Assembly (NCBI GenBank): GCA_963722575.1
Contig: CAVRNR010000022.1
Location: forward strand, 1,240,001-1,304,000
Direction of reading: 5' to 3'
Length of the DNA stretch: 64,000 bases
Source of the DNA: Fen-178 sp963722575
GTDB taxonomy: Bacteria > Acidobacteriota > Terriglobia > Bryobacterales > Bryobacteraceae
Below are positions 44,649 through 51,606 of the stretch, piece after piece (the first letter of the stretch is position 1; each line of letters begins with the position of its first letter). Position numbers and translations under genes: made by a program. The notes under the pieces were generated by a model. It saw nothing but the letters and a program-made list of their open reading frames with translations. It was not told the origin of the DNA and did not search any database.

Positions 44649-45842
44649 TCACCCCGCGAAGATTCGCCGGACCATGGCCTCGCGCTCTCTCAGGCCCTCA
44701 CCCTCGAACTGGGCGGCAACCTGCTCCAGGAGATCCGGAATCTCCAGGTGCTGCGGGCATTTCTCGAGGCAATCCAGGCAGCGCGAACAGAGCGAAGCAT
44801 ACGCCGGCCGGCCGGAAATTACGCCGCCCGCTCGCAACACGTAGAGGAATCCGGCCTCCTGCGTCTTGCCGAAGGTGTGAAAAGCGTTGAAAAGGTCGAA
44901 GCAGCCGGGGATATCCACGCCCGACGGGCACGGCTGGCAGTACCCGCAACCGGTGCAGCCGACCTTCATGATTTCGCGGTACTTCCGGGCCACTTCGGCG
45001 ATCAGGGCGATTTCCGCGGCGGTGAGCGAACCGGGACGCGCGCCGGAGGCGATCCTCAGGTTCTCTTCCACTTGCGCCTCGTCGTTCATCCCCGACAAGG
45101 CCACGGTCACCTCGGAATGGTTCCAGACCCACCGGAGCGCCCACTCGGCAGGGGTCCAGCGCCGGTCCGCCTCCCGCCAAAGGGCGTCGATGGCCGCCGG
45201 CTGCGGGGAAACGGCCAGCGCGCCGCCGCGCAGAGGCTCCATCACGATCGCGCCGAGGCCCTTCGCGGCGGCGTATTTCAGCCCCTCGGTGCCGGCTTGC
45301 AGCTCCTCGTCGAGGTAGTTGTACTGAATCTGGCAGAATTCCCAGGGATAGGCGTCGACGATGGGTTTGAAATCCTCCCGGTTGCCGTGATAGGAGAAGC
45401 CGGCATTCACAATCCGCCCGTCGGATTTAGCCCGGTCGAGAAACTCCGCGACGCCGAGTGCCGCGGCGGCGTCCCAGTTATCTCCATTGAGCGAGTGGAC
45501 CAGGTAGTAATCGATCCGGGACGTGGCGAGTTTCCGTAGCTGCGCGTCGAGAAAGCGGTCCATGTCCGCGCGGTTCTTGACCAGCCAGGCCGGCAACTTG
45601 GTGGCGAGTTTCACCCGCTCGCGGTATCCGCCGGCGAGAGCGCGGCCGACAAAGGGCTCGCTTTCGCCCCCATGATAGGGCCAGGCCGTGTCGATATAAT
45701 TCACTCCGCGGTCGATGGCGTGGCGGATCTGGCGGGCCGCCCGTTCTTCGTCGATGCGCCCCTCCTTCTGCGCCAGGCGCATGCAACCGAATCCCAGGAT
45801 GGACAACTCGTCGCCGGTTTTCGGCACTTTCCTGTAGAGCAT
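44649..45842 (-). CDS. Aldo/keto reductase with C-terminal 4Fe-4S ferredoxin domain
   Basis: A 397-residue protein. The AKR barrel has the tetrad residues in NYIDTAWPYHGGES (Asp, Tyr), KLATKLPAW (Lys) and DYYLVHSLNGDN (His). A C-terminal extension carries two cluster motifs, CTGCGYCQPCPSGVDIPG and CSRCLDCLEKCPQHLEIP. These fused proteins act on unknown carbonyls and may take electrons from ferredoxin. It opens the rhamnose region but is separated from rhaT by repeats, so a role in rhamnose or uronate metabolism is only possible. Confidence 0.92.
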   Translation of the reverse strand: MLYRKVPKTGDELSILGFGCMRLAQKEGRIDEERAARQIRHAIDRGVNYIDTAWPYHGGESEPFVGRALAGGYRERVKLATKLPAWLVKNRADMDRFLDAQLRKLATSRIDYYLVHSLNGDNWDAAAALGVAEFLDRAKSDGRIVNAGFSYHGNREDFKPIVDAYPWEFCQIQYNYLDEELQAGTEGLKYAAAKGLGAIVMEPLRGGALAVSPQPAAIDALWREADRRWTPAEWALRWVWNHSEVTVALSGMNDEAQVEENLRIASGARPGSLTAAEIALIAEVARKYREIMKVGCTGCGYCQPCPSGVDIPGCFDLFNAFHTFGKTQEAGFLYVLRAGGVISGRPAYASLCSRCLDCLEKCPQHLEIPDLLEQVAAQFEGEGLREREAMVRRIFAG

Positions 45843-45878
45843 AATTCTCCGTCGTGGAAGCGATCATTGTAGCAACGG

Positions 45879-45920
45879 GGCCGAGTACCACTCGGCCGCA
45901 GGATGCCATCCTGCCCCACA
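45879..45920 (+). repeat. Two-hairpin repeat ending CCCACA (family E), copy A
   Basis: Hairpin 1: GGCCGAGT stem, 3-nt loop (45879-45897). Hairpin 2: GCAGGAT stem, 3-nt loop (45898-45914). Tail CCCACA (45915-45920). All stems are perfect. Confidence 0.88.
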
Positions 45921-45987
45921 GAGCGGCAGAGGCGCAAACGGGGGTGGCGATTTTCCGCTGGGGTGGCGGGCGCGTACAAGGGCAGGA

Positions 45988-46029
45988 GGCGGATTGACAA
46001 TCCGCCGCAGGTTAAAAACCTGCCCCACA
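45988..46029 (+). repeat. Two-hairpin repeat ending CCCACA (family E), copy B
   Basis: Hairpin 1: GGCGGATT stem, 3-nt loop (45988-46006). Hairpin 2: GCAGGTT stem, 3-nt loop (46007-46023). Tail CCCACA (46024-46029). Stem lengths, loop lengths and tail equal copy A although the first stem is different in sequence. Confidence 0.88.
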
Positions 46030-46080
46030 ATTTGTCGCGGCGCGCGAAGAATGCGATGGATGGTAGTACAGAGCCACGGG

Positions 46081-47145
46081 CTAGTGCTGGGCTGCCAGGT
46101 AGTTGCCGTAGCCGACGATTGTGGTGGAGGCCACAAGCACGAAGATGCCCACCGTAAGCCATACCTGGGTGCGGCGGCTGACGCCTTTCCACTCGCGCAA
46201 GCCGATGCCCCACAGGGTGCTGAAGATGATGATGCTGGCCATCAGCAGGGTCCAGCAGGAGAACTTGTAGGAGCCCATCTGCGTTTCGCCCATGGTGTAG
46301 AAGAAGAACTGGAAATACCAGGTGGTTCCGGCCAGGGCGCAGAGAAGGTAGTTGGCAAGCATTGGAACTCGCGGGGATTCCTTGCCGGCGCTGAAATACT
46401 CACGGCCGGTCCGGTTCTTGATGTTGAGCCCCACGCACCACACGAAATTCGTGAGGAAGCCTCCCACCAGCACCACCGCCAGCTTCGGAAGGCCCTGCCA
46501 GAGGGTGGAGGTTCCATGCTTCAAGGCAAGCGCGCTGATGGGGTCGCCCGCGGTGAGGCCAAACGAGAAACAGGCGCTCATGACGCCGGAGAAGATGGCC
46601 ACCAGGACACCCTTCTTGAGATTGAACTCCTTGACGGAGGCCTGCTTCTGCTCAGCGGACATTTCCTTCTCTTTGGACATGCCGGCCTTGCCCACGAACG
46701 CGATCCCGGCCAGACAGACGGCGATGCCCAACAGGGTGACCTGGCCGGAGGCAGTGTGCACCAGGCTGAGGAACCTGCCTTCGAATATGGGCGGCACCAG
46801 GGTTCCGACTACGGCGCAGAAACCCATCACGATGGCCATTCCCAGCGACATGCCGAGGTAGCGCATGGTCAATCCGAAGGTCAGGCCTCCGAAGCCCCAC
46901 ATCACGCCCCAGAAGATGCACCAGAAAACGATCCCGCCGGATGTCTGGCCGAGGACCGCGGGCAGATCGTTGGTCAGCAACAGAGCCAACACCCAGGGGG
47001 CGATGATCCAGCTAAACAGGCCGCCGACCAGCCAGAAGGTTTCCCAGGACCATCGCTTTACGCCGCGGAACGGGACGTAGAAACTGCCGGCGGCCAAGCC
47101 GGCCAGCCAGAGAAAAATCACGCCAAAAACAGGATTAGGTGTCAT
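46081..47145 (-). CDS. rhaT: L-rhamnose/proton symporter RhaT
   Basis: A 354-residue transporter with ten predicted membrane helices. It has the family features: FGVIFLWLAGLAAGSFYVPF at the N-terminus, WGFGGLTFGLTMRYLGMSLG, SGVMSACFSFGLTAGDPISA and YYLCALAGTTWYFQFFFYTM-type helices near the end (the exact start there is NYLLCAL). RhaT brings L-rhamnose, and probably its anomer equilibrated by RhaM, into the cytoplasm. It is divergent from the IclR-type/PBP regulator across a 94-bp gap with an inverted repeat. Confidence 0.92.
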   Translation of the reverse strand: MTPNPVFGVIFLWLAGLAAGSFYVPFRGVKRWSWETFWLVGGLFSWIIAPWVLALLLTNDLPAVLGQTSGGIVFWCIFWGVMWGFGGLTFGLTMRYLGMSLGMAIVMGFCAVVGTLVPPIFEGRFLSLVHTASGQVTLLGIAVCLAGIAFVGKAGMSKEKEMSAEQKQASVKEFNLKKGVLVAIFSGVMSACFSFGLTAGDPISALALKHGTSTLWQGLPKLAVVLVGGFLTNFVWCVGLNIKNRTGREYFSAGKESPRVPMLANYLLCALAGTTWYFQFFFYTMGETQMGSYKFSCWTLLMASIIIFSTLWGIGLREWKGVSRRTQVWLTVGIFVLVASTTIVGYGNYLAAQH

Positions 47146-47195
47146 GATGCGATCGATTATTGTACCGCCGCCCGGCCGGCGTGGGAAGGGCTTGT

Positions 47196-47212
47196 GTTTT
47201 GCATGTCAAAAC
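47196..47212 (+). promoter_or_regulatory. Inverted repeat between rhaT and its divergent regulator
   Basis: GTTTTG (47196-47201) and CAAAAC (47207-47212) make a perfect 6-bp inverted repeat around CATGT. It is centred in the 94-bp divergent gap and is a candidate operator for the regulator starting at 47240. Promoter elements around it are weak. Confidence 0.45.
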
Positions 47213-47239
47213 TGATACAACTATCGGCAAGGGGTCCAC

Positions 47240-48367
47240 GTGAAGACTTCCAACCACGGCCGGTACGTTGTGAAATCTCTGGTGCACGCGACGCGCGTCA
47301 TCGAAGCGTTCCAATCGGCGGGAGACGTGCTGCGCCTGCGGGACGTCGTCATCCGCACCGGCTACGGCAAAGGCATGTGCTTCCGGCTGCTCTACACCTT
47401 GCACCAATGCGGCTTCCTGGACAAGGTGGGCGAGAACCATTACCGCCTGGCTTCGGAGGTGCGGCGGCGGCGGCTGTACCGCATCGGCTATGCGGCGCAG
47501 GGCCAGGACACCTCGTTCGACCGCGAGGTGCGGCTCGGTCTGGCGCGGGCGGCCGAGCGGGAGCATATCGAACTGATCGTGGTGGACAACCGTTACCAGC
47601 CCAAGATCGCTCTACGCAGCGCCGACTATCTGGTGAGGGAACAGGTGGACCTGGTGATCGAGTTCCAGACCGATGAACTGATTGCGCCGGCCATCGCCTC
47701 CAAGTACCTGGAGGCGAACATCCCCTTCATTGCGATCGACATTCCACACCCGGGGGCGACGTACTTCGGCGCCAACAATTACCAGGCCGGGCTGATGGCG
47801 GGGCAATACATGGGCCGGTGGGCCAAGAAGCACTGGAACGGAGAAGTGGAAGAAGTCCTGCTGATCGAACTGCTGCGGGCGGGCTCGCTGCCCAAAGCGC
47901 GCATGCGCGGGTTGGCCGCGGGCATAGGGGAAGTGATCCGCGTGCCGGCTTCGTGCCGGACGGTTTCAATCGACGGCGACGGGCAGTTTCAAACCTCTCT
48001 GGAACGCGTGCGCAAGTACCTGCGGGAATCCAAGTCGAAGCGCACCCTGGTGGGCGCGGCCAACGATCCGAGCGCGCTGGGCGCCCTGCGCGCATTCGAG
48101 GAGGCCGGCCGCGCCCAGGAGTGCGCCATCGTGGGACAGAACGGCGAACCGGAGGTCCGCGCCGAACTGCGCGTGCCGAACACGCGGCTGATCGCCTCAG
48201 TGGCTTACTTCCCGGAGAAGTACGGCGACGGTCTGCTGCGACTGGCGCTGGACATCCTGGCCCGGAAGGCGGCGCCGCCGGCGCTGTTCACCACGCACCA
48301 GATCATCACGCCCGAAAACGTCGACCACTTCTACCCCAACGACAGTTTACTGGCGGCGCCGGCGTAG
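47240..48367 (+). CDS. Regulator fusing an IclR-type winged helix to a sugar-binding (PBP) domain
   Basis: A 375-residue protein from GTG 47240, with AAGGGG five bases upstream. Residues about 8-75 form an IclR-type winged helix (SLVHATRVIEAFQSAG, LRLRDVVIRTGYGKGMCFRL, LYTLHQCGFLDKVG, then a wing NHYRLASEV). Residues about 85-365 form a ribose/rhizopine-binding-protein-like domain (IGYAAQGQDTSFDREVRLGL, LVREQVDLVIEFQTDELIAP, FGANNYQAGLMAGQYMG, VGAANDPSALGALRAFEEAG). There is no signal peptide. It most likely senses rhamnose or a rhamnose metabolite and controls the divergent rhaT and the locus downstream. The usual IclR effector domain is absent. Confidence 0.85.
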   Translation: MKTSNHGRYVVKSLVHATRVIEAFQSAGDVLRLRDVVIRTGYGKGMCFRLLYTLHQCGFLDKVGENHYRLASEVRRRRLYRIGYAAQGQDTSFDREVRLGLARAAEREHIELIVVDNRYQPKIALRSADYLVREQVDLVIEFQTDELIAPAIASKYLEANIPFIAIDIPHPGATYFGANNYQAGLMAGQYMGRWAKKHWNGEVEEVLLIELLRAGSLPKARMRGLAAGIGEVIRVPASCRTVSIDGDGQFQTSLERVRKYLRESKSKRTLVGAANDPSALGALRAFEEAGRAQECAIVGQNGEPEVRAELRVPNTRLIASVAYFPEKYGDGLLRLALDILARKAAPPALFTTHQIITPENVDHFYPNDSLLAAPA

Positions 48368-48383
48368 GAACGGCGCGAAACAA

Positions 48384-48447
48384 CCGCTCTCTTACGTTCG
48401 CGGCTCGGAATGAGGCGTCGTACTGAGCCGCGAACGTAAGAGAGCGG
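48384..48447 (+). repeat. Perfect 23-bp-arm palindrome (family B)
   Basis: Left arm 48384-48406 and right arm 48425-48447 are perfectly complementary around an 18-nt loop. The arm contains CTTACG-TCGCGGCTC, shared with the palindrome at 4534-4576. It lies between the convergent regulator and rhaM genes and may end both transcripts. Confidence 0.88.
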
Positions 48448-48464
48448 CTGGCGCAGCGCCGGCG

Positions 48465-48782
48465 TTACTCCAGGTAGAAGACTTCCTTCCACATGGAGAA
48501 GCGCTCGCCGGGCTGTATGTCGGGCACGGGTTCGAAAAGCCTGCCCATGAAGGCCTGCCAACGCTGATTCACGGGGTCGCGGCCCATCTCGTCCATAGCC
48601 TTGTCGAAGTTGTCCAAGCGGAAAACCAGCATCAGGTCCTGTCCGCGGCGGAAGATGGAATAGTCGGAAAAACCAACTTCCTTCAGCTTGGCCAGAAGCT
48701 CCGGCCATACGCGCGTGTGCTCGAGCTCATACTCTTCGATGCAGTCCGGTTTGATGCGCAGTCTGTAACAGTAACGTGGCAT
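48465..48782 (-). CDS. rhaM: L-rhamnose mutarotase
   Basis: A 105-residue dimeric alpha+beta-barrel enzyme that interconverts rhamnose anomers. MPRYCYRLRIKPDCIEEYEL, HTRVWPELLAKLKEVG (His and Trp of the active site), SDYSIFRRGQDLMLVFRLDN and a terminal MWKEVFYLE are characteristic. ATG 48782 is preferred; an ATG nine bases upstream adds MKH. It works with RhaT to supply the anomer used by rhamnose isomerase, which is not in the window. Confidence 0.92.
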   Translation of the reverse strand: MPRYCYRLRIKPDCIEEYELEHTRVWPELLAKLKEVGFSDYSIFRRGQDLMLVFRLDNFDKAMDEMGRDPVNQRWQAFMGRLFEPVPDIQPGERFSMWKEVFYLE

Positions 48783-48871
48783 ATGCTTCATGATCGCCGG
48801 GCGCGGGCGCCCAGTCAAATCGGCGCCGTTTCGCGGCTCGAAACGGCGCAGGCAGTGGCGAATCGGATAGC

Positions 48872-51601
48872 ATGATAAGTATGCGTCCTAACGTGTACAA
48901 GTGTGGTTGTCTGGGCCTCTTCGCCTTGGCGTGCCTGCTGGCGGCGGGGCTCCCTACGGGCCCGGTCGCGCCGGCGACCGTGGCGGATTTGCGGCGCGCC
49001 TTCGAGCGGCCGCCCGACGATGCTCGCATGATGGTGCGCTGGTGGTGGTTCGGTCCCGCGGTGACCAAGCCGGAACTGGAGCGCGAGTTGCGCTCCATGA
49101 AAGAAGGCGGCATCGGTGGATTCGAGGTGCAGCCCACTTATCCGCTGACTCTCGACGATCCCCAGCGCGGCCTCCGCAATTTTCCGTATCTGTCGGATGA
49201 GTTTCTCGGCGACCTGCGCTTCACCGCGGAGAAGGCGCACGATCTGGGGCTGCGCTTCGACCTCACGCTGACAAGCGGCTGGCCATTCGGCGGCCCGCAC
49301 ACGCCGATCACGCTGGCGTCCGGGCGGCTGCGGGTGGACCACGTGCCCGTGCCGGCGAATGCCGCGACCGTGCCGCTGCCGGCGGTTGCGGAGGGAGAGA
49401 AGTTCATCGCCGCGTTTCTGGCGCGCGGAGACCGCCGGCAGTTTTCCGCCGAGGGCATTCGCCGCCTCACGGAGATCGACAACGGCGCCGTGCGCGTGCC
49501 GGCCGAGGCCGGCGAGGGGCGCGTGGTGCTGTTCTTCATTTCCAGCCGCACGCGCCAGACGGTGAAACGCCCGGCCTTCGGCGCCGAGGGCTTTGTGCTC
49601 GATCACTACGACCGCGCGGCCATCGACAACCATCTGAAATTCGTCGGCGAACCGATGTTGAAGGCCGTGGGAAAGAATCCGCCGTATGCCATCTTCAGCG
49701 ACAGCCTGGAAGTCTACGGCGCCGACTGGACCGGCGATTTCCTGCAGGAGTTTCAGAAGCGCCGCGGATACGATCTGACTCCCTATCTGCCCGCGCTGGC
49801 GGGCGACATCGGCGACCAGACCAGGGCCATCCGCCACGATTGGGGCCAGACCCTCACGGAACTCGCCAACGAACACTACCTCACGCCATTGACCGAATGG
49901 GCCAGGCAGCACGGGACCCGCTTCCGTTCGCAGAGTTACGGGACACCGCCGGTGACGCTCTCGAGCAGTGCGCTGGTGGATCTGCCGGAAGGCGAAGGGT
50001 CGCAGTGGCGTCACTTCACCGCGACGCGCTGGGCAGCCTCGGCGAGCCACCTCTACGGCCGTCCGGTGACTTCTTCGGAGACCTGGACCTGGCTGCATTC
50101 GCCCGTGTTTCGCGCCACGCCGCTGGATATGAAGGCCGAGGCCGACCTGCATTTTCTGCAAGGCGTCAACCAGCTCGTGGGGCACGGCTTTCCCTATTCG
50201 CCGAAAGAAGCGGGCGAGCCGGGATGGCACTTCTACGCGGCGGCGGTGTTCAACGATCACAATCCGTGGTGGCTGGTGATGCCGGACATCACGGCCTACC
50301 TGCAGCGCGTGAGTTTCATGCTGCGGCAGGGCCAGCCGGCCAACGATGTGGCGCTGTATCTGCCCGACGACGATGCCTACGCGGGCTTTGCGCTGGGTCG
50401 AGACTCCGTCAACCAGGCCATGGATGGGCTGCTCGGGCAAAACGTGATTCCGCAGATCCTGGACGCGGGGTACAACTTCGATTACATCGACGATGGCGCG
50501 ATTGCGCACGCCGGAGTGCCCTACCGCATCCTGATTCTGCCGGGTGTGGAGCGGATTCCGCTGGCCACATTGCAGAAGCTCGACGAGTTTGTCCGCAAGG
50601 GCGGAACGCTGGTGGCCACGCGCCGTACGCCCTCGCTGGCGCCGGGGCTGACCGATGCGGAAAGCCAGACGGCGCAAATTCGCGCATGGTCGCGCGCGAT
50701 GTTCGAAGCGCCCGGCGCGCGCGGGCACGTGGTAACCGACGAGACCAAACTGGGCGAGCAGCTTCATGCGGCACTGGCCGCCGACGTCGCCATGGCGCCC
50801 GAGATCGGCTTCGTTCACCGCAAGCTCGCGTACGGCGACATCTACTTCCTGGCCAACACCAGCAACCACCCGGTCCACAGCCAGGCCACGTTCCGCGTGA
50901 CGGGACTCGAATCGGCCTGGTTTGACACGTTCACGGGCAAGGTGACCGGAGCGGGCGGGAATCGTCTCGACCTGGATCTGGCGCCCTATGAATCCCGCAT
51001 CGTGGTGTTCTCGAAAGAACACGTCGCACCCCGTCCCGCGCCCGCTGGCCCCGCGCCCGCGCCGGTGGACCTCAGCTCGGGGTGGAAGGTCACGTTCGCG
51101 GGTTCGACGGAGCCAGTCGCAATGACCGCACTGCGCTCCTGGACCGAGGACGCGGCGAGGAAGTATTACTCCGGCCGCGCCACCTACGAAAAGACCGTGA
51201 CCATCGACCAGGCGATGGCCGCGTCCAAGCACCCGCTCTACCTGAACTTCGGCGAAGGGACGCCGGTGACCGCGGAGGGCCGGCGAGGCTCCTCCGGCAT
51301 GCGGGCCATGCTGGAAGGCCCGGTGCGCGAGGCCGCCGTGGTATACGTGAATGGCGAACCGGCCGGCTCGGTGTGGTGCGCCCCCTACGAGGTGGAGGTC
51401 GGCGGCCTGCTGCACGCGGGCGAGAACACCATCCGCGTGGTAGTGGCCAACCTGGCCATCAACGAGATGGCCAAAGCACCGCTGCCGGACTACAAGGGGC
51501 TCATCGCCAAGTACGGCGACCGCTTCCAGGATCAGGACATGCGGAATTTGGAGCCGCTGCCTTCGGGGTTGTTGGGCCCGGTGCGGCTGATCGCGAGGTA
51601 A
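48872..51601 (+). CDS. GH106-like alpha-L-rhamnosidase
   Basis: A 909-residue exported enzyme with a signal peptide (CLGLFALACLLAAGLP, about 12-27). The family opening MVRWWWFGPAVTKPELEREL and GGIGGFEVQPTYPL, the barrel region RFDLTLTSGWPFGGP, and the conserved AIFSDSLEVYGADWTGDFL and PVTSSETWTWL (candidate catalytic glutamates) are seen. A C-terminal beta-sandwich (about 725-905) ends in the NTIRVVVANLAINE stretch. GH106 enzymes remove terminal rhamnose from rhamnogalacturonan and glycosides. It is the first gene of a three-gene operon, 5 bp before the PL26-like gene. ATG 48881 is an alternative start. Confidence 0.88.
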   Translation: MISMRPNVYKCGCLGLFALACLLAAGLPTGPVAPATVADLRRAFERPPDDARMMVRWWWFGPAVTKPELERELRSMKEGGIGGFEVQPTYPLTLDDPQRGLRNFPYLSDEFLGDLRFTAEKAHDLGLRFDLTLTSGWPFGGPHTPITLASGRLRVDHVPVPANAATVPLPAVAEGEKFIAAFLARGDRRQFSAEGIRRLTEIDNGAVRVPAEAGEGRVVLFFISSRTRQTVKRPAFGAEGFVLDHYDRAAIDNHLKFVGEPMLKAVGKNPPYAIFSDSLEVYGADWTGDFLQEFQKRRGYDLTPYLPALAGDIGDQTRAIRHDWGQTLTELANEHYLTPLTEWARQHGTRFRSQSYGTPPVTLSSSALVDLPEGEGSQWRHFTATRWAASASHLYGRPVTSSETWTWLHSPVFRATPLDMKAEADLHFLQGVNQLVGHGFPYSPKEAGEPGWHFYAAAVFNDHNPWWLVMPDITAYLQRVSFMLRQGQPANDVALYLPDDDAYAGFALGRDSVNQAMDGLLGQNVIPQILDAGYNFDYIDDGAIAHAGVPYRILILPGVERIPLATLQKLDEFVRKGGTLVATRRTPSLAPGLTDAESQTAQIRAWSRAMFEAPGARGHVVTDETKLGEQLHAALAADVAMAPEIGFVHRKLAYGDIYFLANTSNHPVHSQATFRVTGLESAWFDTFTGKVTGAGGNRLDLDLAPYESRIVVFSKEHVAPRPAPAGPAPAPVDLSSGWKVTFAGSTEPVAMTALRSWTEDAARKYYSGRATYEKTVTIDQAMAASKHPLYLNFGEGTPVTAEGRRGSSGMRAMLEGPVREAAVVYVNGEPAGSVWCAPYEVEVGGLLHAGENTIRVVVANLAINEMAKAPLPDYKGLIAKYGDRFQDQDMRNLEPLPSGLLGPVRLIAR

Positions 51602-51606
51602 ACCTC

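Noticed and set aside
45879..46029. CRISPR array
   Set aside because: The repeats are palindromic with differing stem sequences, only two copies are close, and no cas genes are present.
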